From NCBI RefSeq assembly GCF_009707515.1, contig NZ_WLYI01000003.1, forward strand, positions 124,001 to 188,000: DNA of 64,000 nt, given 5' to 3'. The position numbers and the translations under genes were made by a program. Source of the DNA: Pseudomonas karstica (lineage in GTDB: Bacteria > Pseudomonadota > Gammaproteobacteria > Pseudomonadales > Pseudomonadaceae). The stretch's first letter is position 1, and every line of letters begins with the position of its first letter. The notes beneath the pieces were generated by a model that had not been told where the DNA came from, ran no database searches, and worked only from the letters and a program-made list of their open reading frames with translations. Positions 37,901 through 49,600 of the stretch are shown here, one piece after another.

Positions 37901-40900
37901 AGCGCGGTGTCCAGGGCAGCATCGGTACGCACCCCGCGCCAGCCGTTGAAACGGTGACGCAAGCGGTCGAGATAAAGGTAAACCACCGGGGTGGTATAAA
38001 GGGTCAGGATCTGGCTGAACACCAGGCCGCCAATAATCGTCAGGCCCAGGGGCTGACGCATTTCCGCGCCTTCGGCGCTGCTGAGCAACAACGGTACCGC
38101 GCCAAGGATTGCCGCCAGGGTGGTCATCAGGATCGGCCGCAACCGCAACAGGCAGGCACTGCGAATCGATTCCAACGGATCCATGCCGTCCTTGCGCTCC
38201 AGTTGCAGCGCCAGGTCGATCATCAGAATGGCGTTTTTCTTCACCACCCCAATCAACAGGAACAACCCCAGCAGGGAAATCAGGCTGAACTCGCCCCCCA
38301 GCAGGTAAATCGACAACAAGGCGCCGACTCCCGCCGATGGCAAGGTGGAAAGGATAGTCAGCGGGTGGATGTAGCTCTCATAGAGAATCCCCAGTACCAG
38401 ATACACCGCTGCCAGCGCGCCGAGAATCATGAACGGCTGGCTTTTCTGGGTGGCGGCGAAGGCATCTGCGGTACCGGCCATCTTCGCGATGACGTCTTCC
38501 GGCAGCCCGACCTTGGCAATCGCCCGTTCGACGGCCGCGGTGCCCTGCTCCACCGTTACCCCTGGGGCCATGTCGAAGGCAATGTTTTCCGAGGCGAATT
38601 GGCCTTCATGGCTGACCCGGTCGTTCGCCAGGCTGTTTTCATAGTGGGCAATGGTCGACAGCGGAACCCGCGCACCGGTGGACGTGATCACCTGCACCTG
38701 ATTCAGGGTGATTGGGTCCTGGGCATACTTCGGATTGACCTCCATCACCACCTGGTACTGGTTGAGGCTGTCATAGATGGTGGAAATCTGCCGCTGGCTG
38801 TAGGCATTGTTCAATACCGCAGTGACCATGTTCATGTCGATCCCCAGGCGTTTGGCCTGGTCACGGTCGACCACCAGTGTCACTTGCTGCGCACCACGGC
38901 CCTCCCTGGCATCGATGGCGGTCAGTTCCGGCAGTTCACGCAAGGCGGCTACCACTTTCGGGTACCACAGGCGCAACGCCGCAAGGTCGCCACTTTGCAA
39001 AATGTAGGAGTATTGCGATGTGGTCTGGTCACGACCGCCGCCAAATTGCAGGTCCTGGTCGGCCATCAGCATCAGGCGCCCACCCGGCACAAGCGGCATG
39101 GTCTTGCGCATGCGCTCGATCACCGCCTGGGCGGAAATCTTGCGTTCGCCGATGGGTTTGAGCCGCACCAGCATCACCGCGTTGTTGGTGCCACTGTTGC
39201 CACCGATAAACCCGGCCACGCTTTCTACCGCCGGGTCTTTCAAGACGGCCTTGCGAAAGATCTCCATTTTCGGCTGCATGACGCTGAATGACAGGCCGTC
39301 ATCGCCACGGACAAAACCAATCAGTTGGCCGGTGTCTTGTTGCGGCATAAAGGTTTTCGGCACCACGACGTACAGCGCGATATTGACGCCCACCGTTATC
39401 AACAGGCTGAGCAAGGTCAGGCGTCGATGACGCAGCACCCAATCCAGGCTGCGGGCATAGCCGGCAACCATGCGCTCGTTAACCTTCTGGCTCCAGCGCT
39501 GCAAGCCGGTTTCTTCACCCTTGAGGTGAGGTTTGAGCCAGCGGGCACAGAGCATCGGCGTCAAGGTCAGCGAGACCACCAGCGAGACGATGATCGCCGC
39601 CGCCAGGGTAATGGAGAACTCGCGGAACAAGCTTGTGACAATCCCGCCCATAAACAGGATGGACAGGAACACCGCCACCAGGGACACGTTCATCGACAGC
39701 AAGGTAAAGCCGACTTCCTTGGCCCCCAGGTAAGCGGCCTTCATCGGCGAAATACCGTCGTCGATATGCCGGGAAATATTTTCCAGCACCACGATGGCGT
39801 CGTCCACCACCAGGCCGGTGGCGAGGATCAGTGCCATCAGCGACAGGTTGTTCAGGGAAAAGCCAAACAGGTACATCACGGCAAAAGTGCCCACCAGGGA
39901 CACCGGCACGGCCAGGGTTGGAATCAATGAGGCACGAAAATTACCGAGGAACAGGTAGACCACCAGAATCACCAGGGCCACGGCAATCAGCAAGGTCATC
40001 TCGGCTTCATGCAAGGTGGCGGTGATCACCGGTGAACGGTCCATGGCCAGGTTCAACTTGACGCTGGAGGGCAGCACCGCCTGCAACGCCGGCAGTTGTG
40101 CCTTGATCTGCTTCACGGTCTCTATGATGTTGGCGCCGGACTGACGGTTGATCACCAGCAGTACCGCCGAATCGTTATTGAAGAAGCCGCTGTTGTAGCG
40201 GTCTTCGACGCCATCGGTGATTTTTGCCACATCACTCAAGCGCAGGGCCGCGCCGTCCTGGTAACGAATCAACAGCGGTTCGTAGTCCTTGGCCTTTTCC
40301 AACTGGTCATTGGCCTGGATCTGCCAGTGCCGCTGGCTGTCTTCCAGCGACCCCTTCGGCCGGCGCACGTTGGCATTGGCGATGGTATTACGCACCTCGT
40401 CCAGGGCCACGCCATATTGATCGAGGGCCTTCGGTTCCAGCTCGATACGCACCGCCGGCAGCGAGCTGCCGCCGATCTGCACTTCACCGACTCCTGGCAC
40501 CTGGGACAGGCTTTGGGAGAGGATGGTCGAGGCCAAGTCATACAGCTGGCCCTTGGGCAGTACCTCCGACGTCAACGACAGCACCATGATTGGCGCCTGG
40601 GAGGGGTTGATCTTCTTATAGGTGGGCATGCTGCGCATGCCGCTGGGCAGCAGGTTGCGCGAGGCATTGATTGCCGCTTGCACTTCCCGTGCGGCGCCGT
40701 TGATGTCGCGGTCGGAGTCGAAGGCCAGGATCACCCGGGTCGAGCCCTGGCTGGAGGAGCTGCTCATGGTGGTGATACCGGCAATCGAGCCGAAAGAGCG
40801 CTCCAAGGGCGTGGCAACCGTGGCGGCCATCACCTCGGGGCTGGCGCCGGGCAAGCTGGCTTGCACGACGATCACCGGAAAGTCGATTTGCGGCAACGGC

Positions 40901-41004
40901 GAGACCGGCAGCAAATTGAAGCTGACGCCGCCCAAAAGCATGATCGCCAGGCTCAGCAGAATGGTGGCCACCGGGCGTTTTATGAACGGTCCTGAAAGGT
41001 TCAC
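37897..41004 (-). CDS. muxC: RND efflux permease, MuxC/MdtC family
   Basis: This 1035-residue RND transporter has 12 transmembrane helices and two large periplasmic loops. The start reads MNLSGPFIKRPVATILL as in the family; I choose the GTG at 41004 with GGAG nine bases upstream rather than the in-frame TTG at 41019. TM4 carries the paired aspartates of GLVVDDAIVVLENI for proton relay. It would form a heteromeric pump with MuxB, the adaptor MuxA and the lipoprotein channel. The gap to muxB (112 bases) contains repeat sequence. Confidence 0.92.
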   Translation of the reverse strand: MNLSGPFIKRPVATILLSLAIMLLGGVSFNLLPVSPLPQIDFPVIVVQASLPGASPEVMAATVATPLERSFGSIAGITTMSSSSSQGSTRVILAFDSDRDINGAAREVQAAINASRNLLPSGMRSMPTYKKINPSQAPIMVLSLTSEVLPKGQLYDLASTILSQSLSQVPGVGEVQIGGSSLPAVRIELEPKALDQYGVALDEVRNTIANANVRRPKGSLEDSQRHWQIQANDQLEKAKDYEPLLIRYQDGAALRLSDVAKITDGVEDRYNSGFFNNDSAVLLVINRQSGANIIETVKQIKAQLPALQAVLPSSVKLNLAMDRSPVITATLHEAEMTLLIAVALVILVVYLFLGNFRASLIPTLAVPVSLVGTFAVMYLFGFSLNNLSLMALILATGLVVDDAIVVLENISRHIDDGISPMKAAYLGAKEVGFTLLSMNVSLVAVFLSILFMGGIVTSLFREFSITLAAAIIVSLVVSLTLTPMLCARWLKPHLKGEETGLQRWSQKVNERMVAGYARSLDWVLRHRRLTLLSLLITVGVNIALYVVVPKTFMPQQDTGQLIGFVRGDDGLSFSVMQPKMEIFRKAVLKDPAVESVAGFIGGNSGTNNAVMLVRLKPIGERKISAQAVIERMRKTMPLVPGGRLMLMADQDLQFGGGRDQTTSQYSYILQSGDLAALRLWYPKVVAALRELPELTAIDAREGRGAQQVTLVVDRDQAKRLGIDMNMVTAVLNNAYSQRQISTIYDSLNQYQVVMEVNPKYAQDPITLNQVQVITSTGARVPLSTIAHYENSLANDRVSHEGQFASENIAFDMAPGVTVEQGTAAVERAIAKVGLPEDVIAKMAGTADAFAATQKSQPFMILGALAAVYLVLGILYESYIHPLTILSTLPSAGVGALLSIYLLGGEFSLISLLGLFLLIGVVKKNAILMIDLALQLERKDGMDPLESIRSACLLRLRPILMTTLAAILGAVPLLLSSAEGAEMRQPLGLTIIGGLVFSQILTLYTTPVVYLYLDRLRHRFNGWRGVRTDAALDTAL

Positions 41005-41016
41005 GAGTGGTAGCTC

Positions 41017-41100
41017 CAAGCAGCAAGCGTCAAGCTAGAAGCCAAAACCAAAGCCCTGCACTGCTCCTCTCTTGCAGCTTGCAGCCTGAAGCTTGCCCCC
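41017..41100. repeat. Repeat sequence in the muxB-muxC gap
   Basis: AGCAGCAAGCGTCAAGCTAG near 41020-41039 and CTTGCAGCTTGCAGCCTGAA at 41072-41091 (followed by GCTTG) are related, partly inverted runs built on AGCTTG/CAAGCT. This resembles another class of pseudomonad intergenic repeat. The other junctions of this operon are tight overlaps, so the repeat probably expanded an originally close junction. Confidence 0.5.
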
Positions 41101-41116
41101 GCCTTCATTCCTCGCC

Positions 41117-44100
41117 TCACACCGCCTCTCCCTTGCCGGACTTGGCCCAGCGCCGCCCCAACCGATCGAAAGCCAGGTAAATAACGGGCGTGGTGAACAG
41201 CGTCAATACCTGGCTCAACAGCAACCCGCCCACCATTACCAGGCCCAAAGGTTGGCGCAACTCGGCACCGGAACCGGTGGCAAGCATCAAGGGCACCGCA
41301 CCGAACAATGCGGCCAGGGTGGTCATCAGGATTGGCCGGAAGCGCAACAACGCCGCCTGGTAGATCGCAGTCTGAGGGTCAAGACCCTGGTTGCGTTCGG
41401 CGTCGAGGGCGAAGTCGATCATCATGATCGCATTCTTCTTGACGATACCGATCAACAGGATGATGCCGATAATGGCGATCATCCCCAGGTCATTGCCACT
41501 GATCAGCAAGGCCAGCAAGGCTCCCACTGCTGCCGATGGCAAGGTCGACAGAATGGTGATCGGATGGATATAGCTCTCGTACAGCACACCCAGCACGATG
41601 TACATAGTCACCACCGCCGCCAGGATCAGCAGCAAGGTGCTGGACAGCGACGCCTCGAACGCCTGGGCCGCACCCTGGAACTGGGTTTGTACGCCAACCG
41701 GCATGCCAATGTCTTTCTGGGTCTGGTTGATCAGCTCGACGCCCTTGCCCAAGGCCACGCCGGGCGCCAGGTTGAACGACATCATTACCGCCGGGAACTG
41801 ACCGATATGGGTAATTGCCAACTGTGCCTGGCGCTGCTCCACATGGGCCAGGCTCGACAAGCGCACCTGGCCACCATCGGTGGTCTTCACATGGATCTGG
41901 TTCAGCGCATCCGGCCCCAGGGTTTCCCCGGATTGGGCCTGCAAAACCACACGGTATTGGCTGGCCTGGGTATAGATCGTGGAAATCTGCCGCTGGCCGA
42001 AAGCATCGTACAGCGCGTCGGTGATGGTCGATACCGACACCCCCAGACGCGAGGCTGCATCACGGTCGATTACCAGATACACCTGCAAGCCTTTGTCCTG
42101 CAGGTCGCTGGCTACGTCAGTGAGTTCCGGCAGCAGGCTGAGGGCATGCACCAGCTTTCCGCTCCACAAGGCCAGCAACTTGGCGTCGGGTGAGGACATG
42201 CTGAACTGGTATTGGGTACGACTGACGCGATCTTCGATGGTCAGGTCTTGCACCGGCTGCATGTACAAGCGGATGCCCACCAGCTTGTCCAGCTTCGGTT
42301 GCAGGCGCGTGATGATCTGCGCCGCGCTCAAGTCCCGCTGGCTGTGGGGCTTGAGGTTGATCAGCAGGCGGCCGCTGTTGAGGGTCGCGTTATCGCCATC
42401 GACCCCGATATAGGACGACAGGCTTTGCACTGCTGGGTCCGTCAGGATGATCTTCGCCAATTCCTGCTGGCGCTGGCTCATGGCCGCAAAGGAAATTGAC
42501 TGTGGCGCCTCGGAAATGCCCTGAATCACACCAGTGTCCTGCACCGGGAAAAACCCCTTGGGCACTACCAGGTACAACACCACCGTCAGGCCCAAGGTGG
42601 CGACGGCCACGAACAGGGTCAGCGGCTGGTGCTTGAGCACCCATTGCAACTTGCGCCCATAGGCTTCGATCAGCCAGTCGATCCAGGCGCCGCTGGCCTT
42701 GTAGAACCGCCCCTGTGACTCGGGCTTGGGTTCACGCTTGAGTAACCGGGCGCACATCATCGGCGTGAGGGTCAGCGAGACCACCAGGGAAATCAGGATT
42801 GCCACCGCCAGGGTAATGGCGAATTCGCGGAACAACCGCCCTACCACGTCAGCCATGAACAGTAGCGGGATCAATACCGCAATCAGCGACAGGGTCAGGG
42901 ATATCAGGGTAAAGCCGATCTGCTTGGCGCCCTTGAGCGCCGCGGCCATCGGCGTCTCGCCCTCCTCGATATAACGGGAGATGTTCTCCAGCATTACGAT
43001 GGCATCATCCACCACAAAGCCGGTGGCGATGGTCAGGGCCATCAGCGTCAGGTTATTGATAGAAAAACCGGCCAGGTACATCACGCCAAAAGTGCCCACC
43101 AGGGACAGCGGCACGGCGATGGACGGAATGAGGGTGGCGCTGAAACGGCGCAGGAACAGGAAGGTCACCATCACCACCAGGGCTATGGCGATCAGCAATT
43201 CGTGTTGCACGTCCGTCACCGAGGCCCGGATGGTTTGGGTGCGGTCGGTGAGCACCGTGACGTCCAGCCCCGCAGGCAGATTGTCGGTGATGCTCGGCAG
43301 CAAGGCCTTGATCTGGTCCACCACCTCAATCACGTTGGCCCCGGGCTGGCGCTGGATATTCAACAGGACGGCCTGGTTCTCATTGGCCCAGGCGGCGAGA
43401 CGTTCGTTCTCGGCGCCATCGACGATCTGTGCCACGTCCTTGAGGCGCAGCGGTGCGCCATTGTTGTAGGCGAGGATCAGCTCGGCGTATTGCTCGGGCG
43501 AGACCAACTGGTCGTTGGCGTCGAGCATCGAGACCCGGGTCGGGCCATCGAAGTTGCCTTTGGGCTGGTTGACGTTGGACGCCGCGATCAAGGTGCGCAC
43601 GTCCGACAGGTTCAAGCCATTGGCGGCCAGGGCCTCGGGGTTGACCTTGATTCGCACCGCCTGGCGTTGGCCGCCGGCAATACTGACCATGCCGACTCCG
43701 CTGATCTGGGCGATTTTCTGCGCCATGCGCGTGTCGACCAGGTCATTGAGCTTGGGCAACAGCATGGTCTTTGAGGTGATAGCCAGGGTCAGTACCGGGG
43801 TGTCCGCCGGGTTGACTTTGTTGTATACCGGCGGCGCCGGCAAATCCGTGGGCAACAGGTTAGTGGCAGCGTTGATCGCGGCCTGCACCTGTTGCTCGGC
43901 GACATCCATGTTGACATCGAGGTTGAAACGCAAAGTCAGCACCGAGGCGCCGCCGGAACTGGTGGACGCCATCTGGGTCAGGCCGGGCATTTGCCCGAAC
44001 TGGCGCTCCAGGGGCGCGGTCACCGCGCTGGTCATCACGTCTGGACTGGCGCCGGGGTACAGGGTCATGACCCGGATGGTCGGGTAATCCACCTGGGGCA

Positions 44101-44209
44101 AGGCCGAGACCGGTAGCAAACGGTAGGCAATCAGGCCGGCCAGGACAATGGCCAGCATGCTCAGGGTGGTGGCTACCGGGCGAAGGATGAACAGCCGCGA
44201 GAGGTTCAT
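41117..44209 (-). CDS. muxB: RND efflux permease, MuxB/MdtB family
   Basis: This 1030-residue RND transporter starts [19 protein letters not shown], followed by the first periplasmic porter domain ([19 protein letters not shown]). TM4 has [15 protein letters not shown] with the proton-relay aspartates. In the Mdt/Mux systems two different permeases assemble into one trimer, which explains the tandem with muxC. Its ATG overlaps the stop of muxA (44206-44209). Confidence 0.93.
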   Translation of the reverse strand: MNLSRLFILRPVATTLSMLAIVLAGLIAYRLLPVSALPQVDYPTIRVMTLYPGASPDVMTSAVTAPLERQFGQMPGLTQMASTSSGGASVLTLRFNLDVNMDVAEQQVQAAINAATNLLPTDLPAPPVYNKVNPADTPVLTLAITSKTMLLPKLNDLVDTRMAQKIAQISGVGMVSIAGGQRQAVRIKVNPEALAANGLNLSDVRTLIAASNVNQPKGNFDGPTRVSMLDANDQLVSPEQYAELILAYNNGAPLRLKDVAQIVDGAENERLAAWANENQAVLLNIQRQPGANVIEVVDQIKALLPSITDNLPAGLDVTVLTDRTQTIRASVTDVQHELLIAIALVVMVTFLFLRRFSATLIPSIAVPLSLVGTFGVMYLAGFSINNLTLMALTIATGFVVDDAIVMLENISRYIEEGETPMAAALKGAKQIGFTLISLTLSLIAVLIPLLFMADVVGRLFREFAITLAVAILISLVVSLTLTPMMCARLLKREPKPESQGRFYKASGAWIDWLIEAYGRKLQWVLKHQPLTLFVAVATLGLTVVLYLVVPKGFFPVQDTGVIQGISEAPQSISFAAMSQRQQELAKIILTDPAVQSLSSYIGVDGDNATLNSGRLLINLKPHSQRDLSAAQIITRLQPKLDKLVGIRLYMQPVQDLTIEDRVSRTQYQFSMSSPDAKLLALWSGKLVHALSLLPELTDVASDLQDKGLQVYLVIDRDAASRLGVSVSTITDALYDAFGQRQISTIYTQASQYRVVLQAQSGETLGPDALNQIHVKTTDGGQVRLSSLAHVEQRQAQLAITHIGQFPAVMMSFNLAPGVALGKGVELINQTQKDIGMPVGVQTQFQGAAQAFEASLSSTLLLILAAVVTMYIVLGVLYESYIHPITILSTLPSAAVGALLALLISGNDLGMIAIIGIILLIGIVKKNAIMMIDFALDAERNQGLDPQTAIYQAALLRFRPILMTTLAALFGAVPLMLATGSGAELRQPLGLVMVGGLLLSQVLTLFTTPVIYLAFDRLGRRWAKSGKGEAV

Positions 44210-45513
44210 GCGCCGCCCTTTTGCGCCTTGCCGGCGTCAGCCGAGCCTTGCGTAGCCTCGGCTGCAGGCTGACCCTGAAGGTGTTCGGTCGGCGGCGTTG
44301 GAACGTCCTTGCTGTCGTTGACCACTTCGATCTCGCTGCCGTCTTTCAAGCGGTCGGTACCTTCCAGCACCACCCGATCGCCAGCCGCGAGGCCCTCCTT
44401 GATCACCGTATTTTCGCCGTCGCTGTCACCGATTACCAATGGGCGGATCTTGACCTTCTTATCGCCGTCGAGGGCGTAGACGAAGGTGCCGTTGTTGCCG
44501 AACTGGATGGCGGCGGATGGTGCCAGGACCACGTTATGCAGGGTGTCGGCCAGCAAGTGCACATTGACGAACTGATTGGGGAACAACGCCTGGTCCTGGT
44601 TATCGAAGCGAGCCTTGAATTTCAGGGTGCCGGTGGTGATGTCGATCTGGTTGTCCAGGCTTTGCAGTACACCGGAGGCCTGAAGCTTGACATCTCCACG
44701 GTCCCACGCCTCTACCGCAAGTTTGTTGCCCGCACGATAACGCGTGAGCACAGTGTCAAGGGCAGTTTCCGGCAGGGTGAAAGCCACACTGATGGGTTGG
44801 GTCTGGGTGATCACGGCCAGGGCTGTGGTGTCGTTGGCAGCCACAAGGTTGCCGACGTCCAGTTGGCGCAAGCCGACACGGCCGGCAATCGGAGCGCGGA
44901 TCCTGGTGAATTCGAGGTTGAGCTTGGCGTCATCCACCGCGCCCTGGTTGGTCTTGACCGTGCCCTGGTATTGCAGGACCAGCGCCGCGGCGGTGTCCAG
45001 GGTTTGCTTGGCGATACTGTCCTGCGCGTACAGGCCGCGATAACGATCGAGATCGACCTGGGCGTTTTTCAATTGGGCCTGATTCTGTAACAAAGTGCCT
45101 TGGGCCTGGAGCAAGGCATTCTGGTAACTGCGCGGATCGATTTCTACCAGCAGGTCACCGGCCTTGACCATCTGCCCCTCCTCGAAGGCAATCTTGACCA
45201 GTTCTCCCGCCACCCGGCTGCGCACATTGATGGTGTTCAACGCCGTCACTGTGCCCAGCGCCTTGTAGTACACCGGAAACTCTCCCAACACCGCCGGTGC
45301 GACACGCACGGGTACCGGGCTGGTCGAGCCGCCGAAGCCTGGGCGCATCATGCCCGACTTGCCAGTACGAGCGGCAGGCGTCTGCTCGGCGCCGTCTTTA
45401 TGGCTGGCGGGCCAGAACTTCCAGCACAGCCCGGCAATGATCAGCAGGATAAGCAAGCCGAACAGCCAGCGGCGGGATTTGCGGGGGGAGGATTGCATGG
45501 ATTGATCAACCAT
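44206..45513 (-). CDS. muxA: RND periplasmic adaptor, MuxA/MdtA family
   Basis: This 435-residue membrane-fusion protein has one N-terminal anchor ([19 protein letters not shown]), then the lipoyl half-motifs ([20 protein letters not shown] and [19 protein letters not shown]) around a helical hairpin, followed by beta-barrel and membrane-proximal domains. The C-terminal 40 residues are a polar, probably flexible tail. It links the permeases to the outer-membrane channel. The start at 45513 and an ATG at 45498 are both possible; neither has a strong ribosome site. First gene of the minus-strand pump operon. Confidence 0.92.
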   Translation of the reverse strand: MVDQSMQSSPRKSRRWLFGLLILLIIAGLCWKFWPASHKDGAEQTPAARTGKSGMMRPGFGGSTSPVPVRVAPAVLGEFPVYYKALGTVTALNTINVRSRVAGELVKIAFEEGQMVKAGDLLVEIDPRSYQNALLQAQGTLLQNQAQLKNAQVDLDRYRGLYAQDSIAKQTLDTAAALVLQYQGTVKTNQGAVDDAKLNLEFTRIRAPIAGRVGLRQLDVGNLVAANDTTALAVITQTQPISVAFTLPETALDTVLTRYRAGNKLAVEAWDRGDVKLQASGVLQSLDNQIDITTGTLKFKARFDNQDQALFPNQFVNVHLLADTLHNVVLAPSAAIQFGNNGTFVYALDGDKKVKIRPLVIGDSDGENTVIKEGLAAGDRVVLEGTDRLKDGSEIEVVNDSKDVPTPPTEHLQGQPAAEATQGSADAGKAQKGGA

Positions 45514-45664
45514 TGGGCGCGAGAGCTTCTTCTTTAGGAGGCTGAAAGATAAGCACTGGGACGCTGTAAGAAAAGCGCCTTTACCGGCTATTTACCTTTG
45601 GACTTACAACTTTTCACGTTTGCCGTTGAAACGGCAGTGTCCGGGCTAAACCGCTGAACGGTAA

Positions 45665-45692
45665 ATAAAAACGGCCTGGACTAGGCCAGGCC
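45665..45692 (-). terminator. Rho-independent terminator, minus strand (after tpx)
   Basis: On the minus strand GGCCTGG (45692-45686) pairs with CCAGGCC (45679-45673) and is followed by G and a run of five T (45671-45667). It lies downstream of tpx, beyond the REPIN, and before the muxA promoter region. Confidence 0.75.
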
Positions 45693-45723
45693 GCAATCAT
45701 GCATCAAACGTATTACTGCAAAT

Positions 45724-45838
45724 TGTAGGAGCGAGCGTGCTCGCGAAGAACTCAAAGGCGCCGCGTTTATCCTGAATACACACGTTATCGTTGATGTTTT
45801 TCGCGAGCAGAGGCTAGACGTCCCCCTCGTTCCTACAA
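45724..45838. repeat. Degenerate REPIN downstream of tpx
   Basis: TGTAGGAGCGAGCGTGCTCG begins at 45724, and the opposite arm, TTTTCGCGAGCAGAGGCTAG with CTCGTTCCTACAATGG, ends near 45838. The right arm contains an insertion and mismatches, so it is an older copy of the type at 37778. Confidence 0.75.
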
Positions 45839-45867
45839 TGGTCGACGTTTGCTTATGGCCTGGGTAA

Positions 45868-46368
45868 TTACTTCAAAACAGCCAGGGCTGCTTCGTAGTT
45901 TGGCTCTTGGCCGATTTCACTGACCAGTTCGCTGTGCAACACCTTGTCGTTTTCGTCCAGTACCACTACTGCGCGGGCGGTCAGGCCCTTGAGCGGACCG
46001 TCAGCAATGGCTACACCGTAGTCAACGGCGAATGCTGCGCTGCGAAAATCCGACAGGTTCTTCACGTTTTCCAGGCCTTCGGCGCCACAGAAACGTGCCT
46101 GGGCGAATGGCAGGTCAGTGGAGATGCACAACACCACAGTGTTATTCAGGTCGTTGGCCTGGGCGTTGAACTTGCGAACCGAGGTGGCGCACGTCGGAGT
46201 GTCAACGCTTGGGAAGATGTTCAGAACTTTGCGCTTGCCGGCAAAGCTGGCCAGGGTAGCGTCCGACAGATCGCCGGCGGTCAGGGAAAAGTCTGCTGCC
46301 TGGGTATCGGTTTGCGGCAATTGGCCTTCAACCTTGACTGGGTTACCACGGAGGGTGACTTGAGCCAT
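45868..46368 (-). CDS. tpx: Thiol peroxidase Tpx
   Basis: This 166-residue atypical 2-Cys peroxiredoxin reduces hydrogen peroxide and alkyl peroxides with electrons from thioredoxin. The peroxidatic cysteine is C60 in [10 protein letters not shown] and the resolving cysteine is C94 in ARFCGAEG, one position from C61/C95 of E. coli Tpx. I choose the ATG at 46368 ([11 protein letters not shown]), the family's normal start, over the upstream open frame. It is divergent from the giant toxin-like gene. Confidence 0.95.
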   Translation of the reverse strand: MAQVTLRGNPVKVEGQLPQTDTQAADFSLTAGDLSDATLASFAGKRKVLNIFPSVDTPTCATSVRKFNAQANDLNNTVVLCISTDLPFAQARFCGAEGLENVKNLSDFRSAAFAVDYGVAIADGPLKGLTARAVVVLDENDKVLHSELVSEIGQEPNYEAALAVLK

Positions 46369-46567
46369 GAACGGATTCCTTATGCTGGGTTTGATTAACC
46401 GAATTCGAGAAGCCGAAGTTAACCACAAACACGCAATGGGCACCTATCCCCAAACATAAATCGTAAAGAGAAAAAAGCCCATTCCCACGCTCTGCTCCCA
46501 TGCAGGGCAGATGCCCGCGTCCTGTCTTCTGATTGTTCCCCGCAACAATTCCCGCAACACATGAGCC

Positions 46568-46596
46568 GGAACCCTGGCCTTCCTGGCGCTCACTGA
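46568..46596 (+). promoter_or_regulatory. hrp-box-like promoter upstream of the giant toxin-like gene
   Basis: GGAACC at 46568-46573 matches the HrpL -35 perfectly. After 16 bases comes TCACTGA at 46590-46596, against CCACNNA, with one mismatch. It lies 54 bases upstream of the ATG at 46651, a normal distance. This is the second such box in the window. Confidence 0.6.
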
Positions 46597-46650
46597 TGGG
46601 CAGCCTCTGCACACATGACAAACTTCTGAAAAACGCCTGGAACAATAAGC

Positions 46651-49600
46651 ATGAAAATAAATGATGCATTCCCGTCCGCCCGCACCGCCCACCCAGGCCT
46701 TTCGTTTGAGCAATCGCTGCCGGTAACACTAGGAGATCATCCTTCCCTTAACCCAGGCACACAGATACGGTCGCGGCGCAACGTGTCAAATACTGTCGTC
46801 CCCCTTGAGGCCCGCAGGACCGCCCAAACCCTGGTGGAAAAGGGCGACAAGGAAATGGCGATACAGTACGCCGCGGCCATGGCGGATCAGGCTTCACGCG
46901 GTGCTGTCGAGGGCGACCTCCCAATCTGCACGTCGGTTTCCACTATTGCACCCTATTCAACCTTCGGCAGGCGGTGGTCCCGTTTCAACCAGGCCTTGAA
47001 GGAAGAGCCCTTCATCACGTTCGCCCGAAACAACCACATCAATACCGAAAAATTCCGCTGGAGCCCCAGTTCAGGGACCCTGGGGTGCATGATCAACGGC
47101 AAGCTGACCACCTTTGGAAAATACACACCGGGCTGGGAGCAAGCATCGGCGGCAGTGGGTACAGCAGCAAAATCCCTCACCCCCACTCCTCAAGTTGCCT
47201 TCGACTATAGAGGCGTACATGACGCGCCGCTGGCATTGGTCGGCAATTTTTACGGCGTACTTCCCCTGCCCCGGCAAGCTGACAGGCTTTCTTTGATCAT
47301 CGACCTGTTGACCCACGAATCATTCGATTCTTTGCACACCCGTGATAGCCGCAATACGCAACCCCAATGGGTCATGCAACGACGCGATGAAACCGTCCAT
47401 AGCCTTGCCGGCGAAATCGCCGAGCATAAAGGACAGCCGTTGCCAAGCCAGGCACAGACACCGTCCATGCGCCTTGATGAGGCCGATCAGCGCATGGCAA
47501 GACAGCTCGCCAAACACTTGATAAACCTGGGGCAGGATCCCAGGTTGGCCGAACTGTCCCGATCAAGAATCAACATTCTTCCAGTTGAATTTTCGACATT
47601 CCACTACACGCAAGAGTCCTTTAAAAAGGCTATATCCTCTGATGCTTTCCTGGAATTTCTGGACGATCAAAAACTTAATCCGTCGACCGTCTATATCAAC
47701 CCGCAAACGGGAGAATTATCGGGCGCAACCTGGACAGAAAATGGGTTTGTGGAAAAGAGCTTCAGCGCTAATGACGTGACTTCGCAGTGGTCTCATCTGG
47801 CAACTGATGTTTGGCCGGCAGCCAAGGACTTCGCCGGCGGGGCGCTCCATCCTGTGTCATGTAACTACACCAGATTTGCCCATTTAACTCATGTATTGAG
47901 TTTTTATGGGGAGCGCTCAACAGGTGGGAATCTGCTCGAGAGTCTCAAGCAAGGTGCATCTCTGCTGCGTAATGGTTTCACGGCATTGACGACGCCCTCA
48001 GAGCCTTTGGATGAGCGAGCACACGCACTCCAGGAAAAACAAAAGGCCATAAAGCAACGCTTCGCCGAACAAGCAGCGCCGAGTCAAACCATTCCTGAAA
48101 CGCCATCGGCCAAACCCGTTGCCGTTGTTGATCCGGTTGCCGAGATTGCACGACGCCAATTTACCGCTGAACCAAGCCTGCACTCAGTGATCACAGAGCG
48201 CTTGAGCGCTGCAATCAAGGAGGGATCAATCGGTTCTGTGGATTTCGACATCAACCATATAAGCCTTGCCGAGCCGGACGCAGACAACCCTGGGCAATAC
48301 AAGCACACGCCATTGCTGGAGGTTGCCCTCACCCGTATTGTCGGCGACGAGTCCCGGCAGTTTACCGCTGACAGCAAACTGTTCGACAGCCGCCCCCGCA
48401 CTATGACACCCAGCCCGCCACTCCCCCTCAATGTGAATATGGCCGCTATCAGGCTGGCGATGCTCGAACTCCCGGTGGTGCTCAATGAGCTCTATGACGC
48501 TGCCGTGCACAAATACTGGGAGCAGCCTGCCTTTGGTATACCGGTTTCAGGCGATAAAGGCCAAATGCATCATGCCAGTGACATCTATACCGGCAGCCGC
48601 AAAGCATTGCTCAGCGACCTTCTGCGAGAAAACCTGCAACAGGCCGGATTAAAGCAACCTGGGCTCGATGATCTGCAACGTGAAGCGGTGGATACTGTAG
48701 TGAGGTATCCCGAAGAATCCACACGTGCGACCGAACCGGATAAATCCAAACCCATCGTATACACCCTGACAACCGGGACGAACACAGAGGCCACACCCAA
48801 CCTGCTGGTGTATCGCTATGTGGTAGAAACCAATCGAGAGATTATCCTGCTGTTGGAACCCAGTGGAAAAATCACCCCTTATGACTCTTGGGACGAGTTT
48901 GACAAAGGCGGACACCTGCATGACAAGACGCAACTTACAGGCAATATGTTTGACGCCCAGGCCGGGAGTATCATCGACCAGCACTTGGGCAGGACGTTGT
49001 CTTTAAGTCCATCACCTGTCGACCAGGAGAGCTCCATACAACCCAAGGTCCAGTTGCCAGACTGGATGAACAAGGCCGGTGACGCCGAGCGCTTTGTTCT
49101 GCGTGACCTCACCTTGCAACTGGCTGGCTTTATGCAGCGCAATAAAGGTCGAATGTACAATAGCGGTATTGCCGACATCCGCTCCTTTGCCTTGAAACAG
49201 TTCAACGATAAATTACCTTCGCCTAGATCCTATACCGCCGAGGACTTGGAAGTTGTCTTCAAGGTTCCGGTGGGCAGCTTAAACAGCGGCTATATCGAAC
49301 GCGAACGCATGAGCCTGAGCGACATGCTTTTACGAAACCTATCGGGTCTGCCTGCCGGGCAAATTGAAGTCTTTTACACACCGGGGAATGTTCGGATAAC
49401 CGAGCTTGAAAAAGAGGGAGTCCTCAAGCAACTTGTCCAAGACCTTGATGTTGGCAAAAACTACGGTGAACTGCTAAAGCGTGAACTGCTCGACAACCCA
49501 GCCACTAAAGCTGAAAGACTGTCATTGTTTGCCCAACAGGTTCCGATCGATCTACAGATCAAGGCGCTTGAACTGGCCATCAAGGGAGAATCTGGTTTCG

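Larger units (their letters stand above)
45514..45867. other. 354-base gap between muxA and tpx
   Basis: It holds the tpx terminator at 45665-45692 and the degenerate REPIN at 45724-45838, each listed separately. The remaining 150 bases next to muxA should contain the promoter of the pump operon, but I see no clear -35/-10 pair. Confidence 0.5.

Noticed and set aside
37954..39291. Open frame of 445 codons antisense to muxC (similar frames opposite glgE and muxB)
   Set aside because: The composition (many His, Gln, Arg) is typical of shadow frames; the opposite strand is a clear RND permease.
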